Source: GCA-002708145 sp045562755
GTDB lineage: Bacteria; Chloroflexota; Dehalococcoidia; Lucifugimonadales; Lucifugimonadaceae
Direction of reading: 5' to 3'
Assembly: GCA_045562755.1 (NCBI GenBank)
Contig: JBJKVF010000004.1
Span: 92,616 to 156,615, forward strand
DNA: 64,000 nucleotides
Part shown: positions 35,079 through 43,935 of the stretch, piece by piece
Position numbering within the stretch: position 1 is the first letter of the stretch
Layout: every line of letters starts with the position of its first letter
Translations under genes and position numbers: made by a program
The notes under the pieces: model-generated
Database searches by the model: none
What the model was told of the DNA's origin: nothing
The model's input: the letters and a program-made list of their open reading frames with translations, nothing else

Positions 35079-35107
35079 TTGACATTAAAATAAAATTCAA
35101 ATAATCT
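35079..35107 (+). promoter_or_regulatory. Likely sigma-70-type promoter of the rhodopsin gene
   Basis: A perfect TTGACA (35,079-35,084) is followed after 17 bases by TAATCT (35,102-35,107), which keeps the conserved TA...T positions of a -10 element. It lies 45-70 bases before the rhodopsin start, in the only gap between the lipoprotein gene and rhodopsin. Confidence is moderate since the -10 is imperfect. Confidence 0.6.
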
Positions 35108-35146
35108 ATAAATGTTAACTTACAAACGAATAACATGGAGGATTAC

Positions 35147-35959
35147 ATGTTTTCAAGTGATATCAACGTCGTTGATTTTTCGTTTTGGCTCGTAACAGCT
35201 TCAATGGCTGCTGCAACTTTATTTTTCATTCTAGAAAGATTTGAAGTAAATCCAAAATGGAAAACCTCTCTTACAGTTGCTGCTTTAATTACAGGTATAG
35301 CTTTCTGGCATTACCTTAGAATGAGCAGTGTCTGGATAGATACAGGTACAAGCCCTACTGTTTACAGATATATAGATTGGTTCATAACTGTTCCTTTACA
35401 GATAGTTGAATTTTATCTAATATTGGTTGCTGTAACCGTGGTAAAACCTAAGTTGTTTTGGCAACTTCTTGCTGCTTCTTTAGTTATGCTCTTAGGAGGA
35501 TTTTATGGAGAGGCAAATATCGGAAGTGACTCAAAAGAAATTATTGGTTTTGTTGTAGGTATGGCTGGTTGGGCGTACATAATGTATCTTATCTTTTTCG
35601 GAGATGCTAAAACAGCTAATGATGCTAGCGGAAACCCTGCTGGTCAATTAGCTTTCAGAACACTGAGGTATATTGTAACCATAGGTTGGGCTATATACCC
35701 AATAGGATATTTGTTAGTTTATATCATAGGAGATTCACCTTTTGGCGAAGGAGATTTGAATTTGATTTATAACTTAGCAGATTTGGTCAATAAAATAGCA
35801 TTTGGTGTAGTGATATGGTACGCTGCTACAACCGATAAAGGTGCTGTTGTTTCTGCTGCTGCAAGTGTAGCTAAAAAAGCAGTTACTTCAACAAGAAAGA
35901 GATCTACAACTAAAAGAACTACAACTACTAGGAGAAGTTCTTCAAGAAAACGATCATAA
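35147..35959 (+). CDS. Proteorhodopsin, blue-tuned proton pump
   Basis: Seven-helix retinal protein, probably a light-driven outward proton pump. From the ATG at 35,147 it has 270 residues. The usual set is present (counting from this Met): H55 (HYLRM), D77 (YIDW), T81, E88 (EFY) in helix C, giving the DTE pump motif, and the Schiff-base Lys K216 in LADLVNKIAF. The residue at the position of Leu/Gln105 of the classic proteorhodopsin is Gln (TVPLQI), which predicts blue-light absorption. GGAGG lies five bases before this ATG, so I prefer it to the ATG at 35,135. An unusual Ser/Thr/Arg/Lys tail of about 28 residues ends the protein. No retinal synthesis gene is close by. Confidence 0.95.
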   Translation: MFSSDINVVDFSFWLVTASMAAATLFFILERFEVNPKWKTSLTVAALITGIAFWHYLRMSSVWIDTGTSPTVYRYIDWFITVPLQIVEFYLILVAVTVVKPKLFWQLLAASLVMLLGGFYGEANIGSDSKEIIGFVVGMAGWAYIMYLIFFGDAKTANDASGNPAGQLAFRTLRYIVTIGWAIYPIGYLLVYIIGDSPFGEGDLNLIYNLADLVNKIAFGVVIWYAATTDKGAVVSAAASVAKKAVTSTRKRSTTKRTTTTRRSSSRKRS

Positions 35960-35977
35960 AGATAGATAAAAATAAAG

Positions 35978-36009
35978 ACATGTTGTGGTTTTTTCTACGA
36001 CATGTTTTT
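35978..36009 (+). terminator. Rho-independent terminator after rhodopsin
   Basis: An 11-base-pair stem (ACATGTTGTGG with CTACGACATGT, two G-T pairs) closes a TTTTTT loop and is followed by TTTTATTT. It is 18 bases past the rhodopsin stop and ends just before the start of the ABC ATPase gene, so rhodopsin is a one-gene transcript. This also rules out an upstream start (35,985) for the ATPase gene, which would lie inside the hairpin. Confidence 0.85.
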
Positions 36010-36020
36010 ATTTAATAATT

Positions 36021-36746
36021 ATGAGTTTTATAAGTATAGAAAAATTATCCAAATCATATGGAAAAACAAAGGTAATATCAGACTTGTCTATTTCATTAGA
36101 TAAAGGTGATAAATTATCTATAATTGGACCTTCAGGATCAGGTAAAACAACATTTTTAAAATTACTCATGGGTGTTGAATCTCAAGATGAAGGCCATATA
36201 ATTATTGATGGGTGCTTTTCGGACAAAATAAAAATTACTAATAAATCTTCAAAAATTGGAATGGTATTTCAAGGTCATCATCTTTTTCCTCACTTAAGTG
36301 TTCTACGTAATGTTTCTTTAGCTTTGGAACTAGTAAAAAAAATAGATAAACAATTAGCTATTGAAAAAAGTATTAAAGCATTGTCTAAAGTTCAGATATC
36401 TGAAAATCTATTTAGTATGTTACCTGAAAAATTATCAGGTGGTGAAAAACAAAGAGTAGCAATAGCTAGAATGTTGGTATTAGATCCAGAAATTATGTTA
36501 TTTGATGAACCTACTGCTTCACTTGATCCAGAATTGATAAATGAAGTCTTAAATATAATTAACAACTTATCTGAATACAAAAAAACTATGATTTTTGTGA
36601 CTCATGAAATAAAATTTGCTGAGAAAATTTCTACAAAAATGGCTTACTTAGATTCAGGGCATCTACTTGAAATCGATAATCCTCAAAATATTATATATAA
36701 ACCAAAATCAGAAAAATTAAAATCTTTTTTATCTAAGATACTATAA
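36021..36746 (+). CDS. ABC transporter ATP-binding protein (polar amino acid type)
   Basis: Cytoplasmic ATPase of an ABC importer. From the ATG at 36,021 it has 241 residues: Walker A GPSGSGKTT (36-44), Q-loop VFQGHHLFPHL near 87-97, signature LSGGEKQRVAIAR near 138-150, Walker B MLFDEPTASLDPE near 158-170 and the switch His in FVTHE near 194. The pattern resembles GlnQ/HisP-type ATPases. No matching permease or binding-protein gene is nearby, so its partners are elsewhere. The gene converges on trmL and overlaps its end by six bases. A longer start at 35,985 lies inside a terminator hairpin and is rejected. Confidence 0.9.
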   Translation: MSFISIEKLSKSYGKTKVISDLSISLDKGDKLSIIGPSGSGKTTFLKLLMGVESQDEGHIIIDGCFSDKIKITNKSSKIGMVFQGHHLFPHLSVLRNVSLALELVKKIDKQLAIEKSIKALSKVQISENLFSMLPEKLSGGEKQRVAIARMLVLDPEIMLFDEPTASLDPELINEVLNIINNLSEYKKTMIFVTHEIKFAEKISTKMAYLDSGHLLEIDNPQNIIYKPKSEKLKSFLSKIL

Positions 36747-37202
36747 GTTTGTAAATTCAAGTTGTCGCCAAGCTTCATAGCAAACTATAGAGACAGAATT
36801 TGATAAGTTAAGGCTTCTATTGTTTGGTCGCATGGGAATTAATATATTATTTGGTATATCTTTTATAATGGATTTTGGTAAGCCAATATCTTCTTGCCCA
36901 AAAATAAAGGTATCATTATTTTTGTATTTTACATTTGTGTATAATTGTTTTGATTTAGAAGTAGCAGCAAAAATTCTCTCATAGTTTATATTGTTCTTAC
37001 CTATATATTCGTTTAGAGACTCATATTCATTTACTATACTGAAATCTAGATAGTCAAGCCCTGCCCTTCTAAGATGCTTATTATCTAATTCAAAGCCATA
37101 TGGCTTGATAAGGTGTAAATTCGCTCCAATATTAACACAAAGTCTAATAATATTTCCTGTGTTGTGAGGAATTAATGGTTTATAAAGCAGTATGTTTAGC
37201 AT
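36741..37202 (-). CDS. trmL: tRNA (cytidine/uridine-34-2'-O)-methyltransferase
   Basis: SPOUT-class methyltransferase for the wobble ribose of certain tRNA-Leu isoacceptors. The 153-residue protein starts LLYKPLIPHNTGNIIRLC, has RRAGLDYLDF near 46-55, the SAM-binding knot elements FIFGQEDIGLP near 95-105, and ends with RSLNLSNSVSIVCYEAWRQL, all characteristic of TrmL. It ends by sharing CTATAA with the convergent ABC ATPase gene. A DUF805 gene precedes it by 23 bases on the same strand, and there may be a common transcript. Confidence 0.93.
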   Translation of the reverse strand: MLNILLYKPLIPHNTGNIIRLCVNIGANLHLIKPYGFELDNKHLRRAGLDYLDFSIVNEYESLNEYIGKNNINYERIFAATSKSKQLYTNVKYKNNDTFIFGQEDIGLPKSIIKDIPNNILIPMRPNNRSLNLSNSVSIVCYEAWRQLEFTNL

Positions 37203-37225
37203 TTATACTTTTATATTAATTTACT

Positions 37226-37543
37226 TTAATCTACCGAAGGTTTAGCAAGAAGATATATGAGATATATCCACCCAAATACTGGTATGAGCCATAATAATTG
37301 CCAAAATCCTGATTTGTTTGTGTCATGTAATCGTCTTGTAGCGATAGCTAAACTTGGAATAAGAGTTATAAACTGCCATGTATTTTGAATCAAGAGAGTT
37401 TCTGGAGTATATATAGAATTAATCCCACCAAATAAAATACCTAAAAGAAAAATTATAAGAAAAGTGTACCAATAATCTCTTCTGGATGTACGTGATTGAA
37501 AATCAAAATATTTATTAAAATAATCGGATAATAAAGATAACAT
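37226..37543 (-). CDS. DUF805 membrane protein
   Basis: A 105-residue membrane protein of the DUF805 family, recognised from the SRTSRRDYWYTFLI start (18-31), three or four hydrophobic segments and the LHDTNKSGFWQLLWLIP motif (72-88). The role is unknown in all bacteria. It lies 23 bases before trmL on the same strand and 70 bases after the LysE-family gene. Nothing in the surroundings indicates a specific function. Confidence 0.88.
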   Translation of the reverse strand: MLSLLSDYFNKYFDFQSRTSRRDYWYTFLIIFLLGILFGGINSIYTPETLLIQNTWQFITLIPSLAIATRRLHDTNKSGFWQLLWLIPVFGWIYLIYLLAKPSVD

Positions 37544-37613
37544 TTTTAAAATTTATATATTTTCATTAAATAATATATATAAAATTTACGGTTTGCAATA
37601 GCATATAAGATAT

Positions 37614-38222
37614 TTATGAAATCATACCGAAAAATAGGATTATTCCAAAAAATAACATTATGATTCCCATTATCCTATTAAGCTTTTCAGGGTTTAATTT
37701 ATTTGTGATCTTAGTCTTATTCTTTCCTAGTAATATTGAAACGATAAGATACCATGAACTATCAATTGTTATTCCTAATGCCGAGATAAAAATTATATTA
37801 CCTAAAGATATATTGGAATTTATAAATGGAGAAAATATAGCTATCATCCAAATCAAAATTTTCGGATTAATAATTGCAATTAAAAAACCTTCTATAAAAC
37901 TTCTTTTTTCAAAAGTAATTACATCTTTTTCTTGACTAGTTTTATCTCTTAGAAAAATTATAGAAAAATATACTAATAATAATAGGCCAGCAGTTTGTAA
38001 AAAAATCATCATATTTGGGAAACTATTGAGTATGATTTTATATAAATTCATTACTACAAAACAATACATGCCAAATCCCAATCCATGACCTAAAGCAGTA
38101 GCAATGCCACTTTTTGTACCTTTTGTCATGGTGTTTCTAGTAACTATTAATAATGAAGGACCCGGGCTAATAGCTCCTAATAAAAATACAATTATTAACG
38201 GTATAAAAGTTTCTAATTTCAT
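37614..38222 (-). CDS. LysE-family exporter
   Basis: Membrane exporter for amino acids or related metabolites (RhtB/LysE superfamily). The 202-residue protein has six hydrophobic segments and the family signature near the N-terminus, GAISPGPSLLIVTRNTM (about 16-32) followed by GIATALGHGLGFG. Length is normal. It is the first gene of the short minus-strand group with DUF805 and trmL. The substrate is not evident. A position beside the branched-chain amino-acid importer does not prove a link, since they are transcribed apart. Confidence 0.88.
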   Translation of the reverse strand: MKLETFIPLIIVFLLGAISPGPSLLIVTRNTMTKGTKSGIATALGHGLGFGMYCFVVMNLYKIILNSFPNMMIFLQTAGLLLLVYFSIIFLRDKTSQEKDVITFEKRSFIEGFLIAIINPKILIWMIAIFSPFINSNISLGNIIFISALGITIDSSWYLIVSILLGKNKTKITNKLNPEKLNRIMGIIMLFFGIILFFGMIS

Positions 38223-38389
38223 AAGTAATTCTTTAAAATGACAATTCTTTTATAAAAGTTTCATATTATCATAGTAAAGTTGATATTTATTTATTGTATT
38301 TGAGTAAATAAAGGTTTACATTTAACGAAATTATATTGTAAATATTCATAATGCATAGAATATTTATACTTCATTCAAGGAGGTTATGA

Positions 38390-39523
38390 ATGAATTCAAA
38401 GAAAGTCTCTATGCTACTTATTGCTGGTTTATTTGTTTTTGCGATTATTTCAGCATGTGGTGATAGTGGTAAAACAATCAAAGTTGGTTTACTGAGTTCC
38501 CAGACTGGTCCTATCGCTGTTTATGCTCCAGGTTTTGAATCTGCAGCAAGTGTAGCAATAGATGGATTAAATGCAAGCGACGATGGCAATACTTATGAAC
38601 TAGTGATTGCAGACTCAGGTTGTGACGGAACACAGGCTGCTACTTCTGCTCAATCTCTAATTGATTCTGGTGTTGTAGGTATAGTTGGTGCTGCATGTTC
38701 TGGTGCTACTTTAGGTGCTATTGCAGTTGCTTCTGAAGCTGGAATACCGATGGTATCATACGCAAGTACTTCTGCAGCTATAACAAACGCGGCAGATAAT
38801 GGTTACTTATTTAGAGTTGTTCCTAGTGATGGTCAACAATCAGATGCATTATCACAAATAGTTAAAGATGCTGGTCATTCAAGTCCTGCAGTTTTATTTA
38901 TGACTAATGATTATGGTTCTGGGTTAGGAGAAAACTTTATAGAGTTTTTCGGATCATCATGTACTTCAGTCGGATATGATCCTGCTGAGGGTTCTTATGA
39001 CGCTTCAAGTTTGGCTCAAGCAGTAGTTGATGGAAATTGTGATTCAGCTGTGCTTATGTCATATGCTACAGATGGAGCTGCAATTGTAGAAGCTCTTAAA
39101 GCTCAAGGTTTTTCTGGGGGTATATTTGGTGGTGATGGTATAGGTGATGGAGGATTTATTGATGAATTTACTGATTCATCTGCTGTTACTGGAGTAGTTG
39201 CTACTAAGCCAAGACCAGGAGAAGACTCAGCTGCAAAATCAACTTTTGAATCAGCTTACCAAGCTGCTGGTGGTGACCCAGGTGGAATTTACACACATTC
39301 TACTTATGATGCGGTTAACATTATTGCAAAAGCTGCATCTGATGATACTAATGACGACTTGAGAGACGATCTTAAGTCAATTGGTACAAACTATGACGGA
39401 GCTAGTGGTAATCATACATTTGATGCTAATGGTGACGTTTTAGGTACTGGTTATGAAGTATGTCATTTTGAACCAGATTTTCATTGTGATAAAATTTGGA
39501 CTCAAGATGGTGGTCTAAAATAA
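38390..39523 (+). CDS. livK: Branched-chain amino-acid-type ABC transporter substrate-binding lipoprotein
   Basis: Periplasmic-type binding protein (LivJ/LivK, ANF-receptor fold) anchored by lipid. The 377-residue protein has a signal peptide with lipobox ending ISAC (C23), then VGLLSSQTGPIAVYAPGFE near 34-52 and repeated type I binding-fold motifs (GIVGAACSGAT near 97-107, VLFMTNDYGSGLGENF near 168-183). It is preceded by AAGGAGG close to the ATG, a very strong ribosome site. It is richer in Gly, Ala, Ser and Asp than neighbours and uses frequent codons, suggesting high expression. The ligand may be amino acids or other small acids, amides or urea. Confidence 0.92.
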   Translation: MNSKKVSMLLIAGLFVFAIISACGDSGKTIKVGLLSSQTGPIAVYAPGFESAASVAIDGLNASDDGNTYELVIADSGCDGTQAATSAQSLIDSGVVGIVGAACSGATLGAIAVASEAGIPMVSYASTSAAITNAADNGYLFRVVPSDGQQSDALSQIVKDAGHSSPAVLFMTNDYGSGLGENFIEFFGSSCTSVGYDPAEGSYDASSLAQAVVDGNCDSAVLMSYATDGAAIVEALKAQGFSGGIFGGDGIGDGGFIDEFTDSSAVTGVVATKPRPGEDSAAKSTFESAYQAAGGDPGGIYTHSTYDAVNIIAKAASDDTNDDLRDDLKSIGTNYDGASGNHTFDANGDVLGTGYEVCHFEPDFHCDKIWTQDGGLK

Positions 39524-39540
39524 ATAAATGACAAAAATAT

Positions 39541-39585
39541 ATATTACGGTTCATAATTTATATATGAACCGTAATATTTTTTTTA
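39541..39585 (+). terminator. Strong hairpin between livK and the fused permease gene
   Basis: A perfect 15-base-pair stem (39,541-39,555 with 39,563-39,577; arms contain TTACGGTTCAT and ATGAACCGTAA) closes a 7-base loop and is followed by eight T. It starts 17 bases after the livK stop and ends five bases before the TTG start of the permease gene. It should terminate most transcripts from livK. Permease expression then depends on read-through. Confidence 0.93.
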
Positions 39586-39589
39586 TAAA

Positions 39590-42406
39590 TTGACAAAAGT
39601 TTTTTCAAAAAAACAAGCATCTGATTTAAACAAATATGTAATATCTACTCGGATATATTTATTACTTGCTATATTATTTTTCGATAGTATTTTTGGGCTT
39701 AGATTTAATACAGGATTTTTTTCTATTGGAAATATTATAAACGGAGATTTGCTTTGGATAATCCAGTTATTTCAAGCTTTTTTTTCTTCATTATTCTTTA
39801 TTTTTCTTAGAGCTAAGTCTTTAAATGGACTTTCTAGAAATATTTTACTTGCTTGTACACCAATCATATTATTTATTGTTGTAATTTTTGCTGCAAATAA
39901 TTTATTAAAATATAATCAAGATCAAGCAGTTTTCAATTTTAATTTTTCTTCAATATTTTTTAGTTCATTATATTGGTCAGCTGCTTATTTATCAGTTGCT
40001 ATAGGTCTAACAATAACCTATAAAGTTCAAAGGTTTGGTAATTTTGCCCAGGCTGAAATGATGTTGATTGGTTCTTATGTAGCTTTAATTATCATGTGGT
40101 CTGATAGATTTTACCCAATATCATCAGCAGAAAGTGATGGGAAATTAGATTTTTCATTAATTATTTCTGCATCTATTCTTGCATTTTTATTAACTGGATT
40201 AGTTGGTTTATTAATAGACAAATCAGTATATAAACCACTAAGAAAGAAATTCGCATCTCCTCAAGTATTGATGATTACATCTTTAGGTGTGGCAATGATA
40301 ATTAGAGCTATTTTATACATAAGATTTTCAGCTAAAACTTTTAGATTTATTCCGGATAAAGATTGGAAATTATTAGAATCCAACATAAATATACCTACAT
40401 TTAGAATCGATTTATTTATTGGGAAAATTGAATCATCAAACTTTCTTTTTTTAGGAAACATAAATAATTATGGTTTTACATATACAAAATTAGCACTAGT
40501 AATTGGAGTTTTTGTAACGGTTTTAACAATCGTATTGCTGATAAAGAAAAGTATTATAGGTAAAAAAATGCTTGCAGTTGCAGATAACCCCGATTTAGCA
40601 TCTACTTCAGGCATAAATATTGAAAAAATATACTCATTTAGTTCATTTATTTCCTCTGGAATTGCTGGCTTAGGTGGGGCATTGTTATCTACCATCCTTC
40701 CTATTAATCCTGAATTGGGAATATCATTATTGCTTCCAGCTTTTGCAGTTATTGTTTTAGGTTCAATAGGATCTATTTCGGGTGTTATTATTGCTTCATT
40801 AATTATTGGATTTGTAAGATCATTTTCTGAACCTGTATTAATTGGATTAGGAAATTCATTAGACAGGCCAACTGCTTCAGGGTTAGCAGAGGTAATGCCT
40901 TTTATATTTTTAATTGGTGTTTTAATATTTCTACCTCAAGGATTAGGTAATGCTATTCATAAATGGAATGTAAATAGACAAAGAAATAATATTAGCAAAA
41001 AGTTTAAAGAAATACCCAAGTTTAGTAATTTAAATCCTAGCTCTAATTTTTCAATAAAAAAACCTAATTTAGTTCAATTTGGTGTAATCAACTCATTATT
41101 TTATAGAATTTTGCCTAAAATAAATATATTTATACTTAAGAAAAAAAAATATATAAAAATCCCTAAACTTAGAATTAATTTTTTTAGAAATAAAATAATG
41201 GATTTTAATGGTTCTTGGAAATCTTTCTTTTTTGTATTACTTATTCTAATCATTTTAGTAATTTTACTCCCAAGTGTTAGTAGCCTTACAAAAGTAATGC
41301 AAGTGGCAAGAATTTTTACTTTGTTAGGTATTTTTAGCTTATTATCTTTTTCGCTAAATTTACATACTGGATATACAGGCATGACAAATTTTGGTGTAGT
41401 TTTCTTTGCGGGTATTGGCGCTGTAACAGTAGGCTTGTTGACATCACCTATCGCAACAAACGGTTATGGATGGAATTCATTTGAGGCTTCTATTTTTGCA
41501 ATAATCCTCTCATTTATAATAGGTGTTTTTATTGCTTTTCCTACTGCTAGATTGAGGATTGATTATTTTGCAATTGTGACAATTTCACTTGGGGAAATTT
41601 TACGTATAGCTCTACAAGCAGAGCCTTTATTACGGGCAGGTACAGTCACTTCTGGAATTGGTATTTCTAATTATTCATTACCTCTTAAGGAGTGGTGGAA
41701 TTCTGGTATATCTTCAAATATTGGTAGTTTTTTGGGTCTGCCAGGTAACGCTCCTTATATACTTCTCTTATCGATAATTTCTTTACTTTGTATGTTTTTT
41801 ATTTGGTGGATTTTATCATTGTTACTTTATTCTCCTTGGGGAAGAATTTTAAAGTCTATTAGAGAAGATGAGGATGTAAGTCAGCATCACGGTAATAATG
41901 TCCTTATGCAAAAAGCACTTAGTTTAGGTTTGGGAGCATCAATAGCTGCAATTGGAGGGATTTTATGGGCTTGGTTAAATACAGCAATTTGGCCTGATTT
42001 TTTAAATCCTGTTAGATCAACTTTTTTAATTTGGGCTGCTTTTATACTTGGTGGTAGAGGTAACAATAGAGGTATGTTTATAGGAGCTTTTATTATAGTT
42101 TTAATTGAATTTATATTTAATGTAATGATTGTTTCAAGAACAAATAGTGATATATTTCTACATTCAATTACAGGGTATATAGATTCTATATTTAGGTGGA
42201 TAATTGTAGATGTTGGAGGAATATTTTGGTCTGAGATATCAATTACTGAATCTTTTCTCAATGGTAAAATTATACTTGAGTTATCATATTTCAAATTATT
42301 CCTAATTGGCTTACTAATCGTAGTGATCTTAAGATTACTACCAAAAGGTATAATGCCAGAAATACCTTATAGACCAAATAGAACTAAATTAAGAAGAAAC
42401 AAATGA
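39590..42406 (+). CDS. LivH-LivM fused branched-chain amino-acid-type ABC permease
   Basis: A single 938-residue membrane protein that combines the two permeases normally encoded as livH and livM. The LivH half contains SVAIGLTITYKVQRFGNFAQ near 136-155, and a linker rich in Lys and Asn runs at about 460-530. The LivM half carries SLNLHTGYTGMTNFG near 584-598 and RIDYFAIVTISLGEILRI near 654-671. The start is a TTG (39,590) since no ATG fits, with no clear ribosome site and directly after a terminator. Its end overlaps livG by four bases. Confidence 0.92.
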   Translation: MTKVFSKKQASDLNKYVISTRIYLLLAILFFDSIFGLRFNTGFFSIGNIINGDLLWIIQLFQAFFSSLFFIFLRAKSLNGLSRNILLACTPIILFIVVIFAANNLLKYNQDQAVFNFNFSSIFFSSLYWSAAYLSVAIGLTITYKVQRFGNFAQAEMMLIGSYVALIIMWSDRFYPISSAESDGKLDFSLIISASILAFLLTGLVGLLIDKSVYKPLRKKFASPQVLMITSLGVAMIIRAILYIRFSAKTFRFIPDKDWKLLESNINIPTFRIDLFIGKIESSNFLFLGNINNYGFTYTKLALVIGVFVTVLTIVLLIKKSIIGKKMLAVADNPDLASTSGINIEKIYSFSSFISSGIAGLGGALLSTILPINPELGISLLLPAFAVIVLGSIGSISGVIIASLIIGFVRSFSEPVLIGLGNSLDRPTASGLAEVMPFIFLIGVLIFLPQGLGNAIHKWNVNRQRNNISKKFKEIPKFSNLNPSSNFSIKKPNLVQFGVINSLFYRILPKINIFILKKKKYIKIPKLRINFFRNKIMDFNGSWKSFFFVLLILIILVILLPSVSSLTKVMQVARIFTLLGIFSLLSFSLNLHTGYTGMTNFGVVFFAGIGAVTVGLLTSPIATNGYGWNSFEASIFAIILSFIIGVFIAFPTARLRIDYFAIVTISLGEILRIALQAEPLLRAGTVTSGIGISNYSLPLKEWWNSGISSNIGSFLGLPGNAPYILLLSIISLLCMFFIWWILSLLLYSPWGRILKSIREDEDVSQHHGNNVLMQKALSLGLGASIAAIGGILWAWLNTAIWPDFLNPVRSTFLIWAAFILGGRGNNRGMFIGAFIIVLIEFIFNVMIVSRTNSDIFLHSITGYIDSIFRWIIVDVGGIFWSEISITESFLNGKIILELSYFKLFLIGLLIVVILRLLPKGIMPEIPYRPNRTKLRRNK

Positions 42407-43176
42407 AAAAAAATATAATCGAAATAAATAATCTATCTCATAATTTTGGTGGGATTCAAGCAATTAAGAATATTTCATTTAATATAAGTAAGGGCGAATT
42501 AGTTGGACTTATAGGCCCAAATGGCTGTGGAAAATCAACAACATTTAATTGCTTATCTGGTTTATTAAAACCATCTAAGGGAGATATATTTATTAATGGA
42601 AAAAATATTACAAATCTAAGACCTGATCAAATACAAAAATTAGGTATGACAAGAACGTTTCAGCATACAAGGCTTTGGAAAGAAATGAGTGTTATAGAAA
42701 ATATACTTGTATCCGAAAATAATCAATTTTCTCCAAATTTAATTAAGTCTTTGTTTTTGCCAAACTCAAGACCAGAAGAAAAGAGAAGGATAGATAAAGC
42801 TTTAGATTTATTGAATAGATTAGGAGTTTCAAAAGTTGCTAATAATTTAGCCGAGAATATATCTGGAGGTCAAAGTAAACTTGTCGATATTGCAAGAGCA
42901 ATGATGAGTGAACCTGACATAATTTTATTAGATGAACCAGTTGCAGGAGTAGCAAATAATTTGGCAGAAAAAATATTTTCATATCTAAGAAATTTAGTAG
43001 ATGAAATGGATACCACTATTATTGTAATTGAGCATAATATGGATTTTATATTAAGAACGGATGTAGACAAGATAATTGTTATGAATATGGGAGAAGTGCT
43101 AATGGAAGGAAATTCGGATGATGTAAGAAAAAATAAATCAGTAACGGAAGCATATTTAGGATCTCAAAATGAGTAA
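42403..43176 (+). CDS. livG: Branched-chain amino-acid-type ABC ATPase LivG
   Basis: First ATPase of the importer. The 257-residue protein has Walker A GPNGCGKST (38-46), Q-loop RTFQHTRLWKEM near 85-96, signature ENISGGQSKLVDIAR near 150-164, Walker B DIILLDEPVAGV near 171-182 and the C-terminal switch VIEHNMDF near 208-215. The LivG family is usually a little over 250 residues. Its ATG overlaps the fused permease by four bases, and livF overlaps its end by eight, so the importer core is a translationally coupled unit. Confidence 0.95.
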   Translation: MKKNIIEINNLSHNFGGIQAIKNISFNISKGELVGLIGPNGCGKSTTFNCLSGLLKPSKGDIFINGKNITNLRPDQIQKLGMTRTFQHTRLWKEMSVIENILVSENNQFSPNLIKSLFLPNSRPEEKRRIDKALDLLNRLGVSKVANNLAENISGGQSKLVDIARAMMSEPDIILLDEPVAGVANNLAEKIFSYLRNLVDEMDTTIIVIEHNMDFILRTDVDKIIVMNMGEVLMEGNSDDVRKNKSVTEAYLGSQNE

Positions 43177-43888
43177 ATTATTAAATATAAAGAATTTAAA
43201 AAGTGGCTATGGAAATGTTCAAATTTTAAATGGTATCGATTTGTATGTAGATAAGAACGAATTTGTAACAATTATAGGCCCAAATGGCTGTGGAAAATCT
43301 ACATTTATAAAAACAATATTTGGATTATCAAAATATTTCTCTGGAGAAATATTTTTTCAAAATGAGAATATAACTAATATAAGATCAGATTTACTAATTA
43401 CTAAAGGTATCTCATATGTACCTCAAGTTGAGAATGTGTTTTCTTCACTTTCAGTATATGATAATTTAATTATTGGAAGCTTAAATTTAGAACAAAAGAT
43501 ACTTTATAATAGATTGGATTTTATATATGAATTATTCCCTGATCTTTACCCAAGAAACAGTGACATAGCAGAGTCATTATCTGGAGGAGAGAGGCAAATG
43601 CTAGCTATATCACGAGCTTTGTTATCTAATCCAAAATTTTTATTATTAGATGAACCAACTGCAGCTTTATCTCCTAAATTTCAAAAAATAATTATAAACA
43701 AAATATCTGAACTTAGAAATTCAGGTATTACTATATTAATCGTTGAACAAAATGCAAAATTATCACTTAAAGCTTCTGACAGGGGATATATTTTTTCAAA
43801 TGGAAAAGTTGTTTTAGATGCAAAAGCTTCCAAAATACTTAAAGACGATAATATTAGTGATTATTTTTTAGGTAAAATTAAATCATAG
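43169..43888 (+). CDS. livF: Branched-chain amino-acid-type ABC ATPase LivF
   Basis: Second ATPase of the importer. The 239-residue protein has Walker A GPNGCGKST (37-45), the LivF-type YVPQVENVFSSLSV near 85-98, signature ESLSGGERQMLAISRAL near 133-149, Walker B FLLLDEPTAALSPK near 154-167 and IVEQNAKL near 190-197. It overlaps livG by eight bases. It ends the liv operon, and a 47-base AT-rich gap containing a run of T follows before the PAC2 gene. Confidence 0.95.
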   Translation: MSKLLNIKNLKSGYGNVQILNGIDLYVDKNEFVTIIGPNGCGKSTFIKTIFGLSKYFSGEIFFQNENITNIRSDLLITKGISYVPQVENVFSSLSVYDNLIIGSLNLEQKILYNRLDFIYELFPDLYPRNSDIAESLSGGERQMLAISRALLSNPKFLLLDEPTAALSPKFQKIIINKISELRNSGITILIVEQNAKLSLKASDRGYIFSNGKVVLDAKASKILKDDNISDYFLGKIKS

Positions 43889-43935
43889 TATTATGTTTTT
43901 TTTATAATGATAAAATATAATATAGGAGAAGTTTA

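Noticed and set aside
35985..36020. Upstream start of the ABC ATPase
   Set aside because: The added 12 residues lie in the rhodopsin terminator hairpin. The ATG at 36,021 begins the conserved N-terminus.
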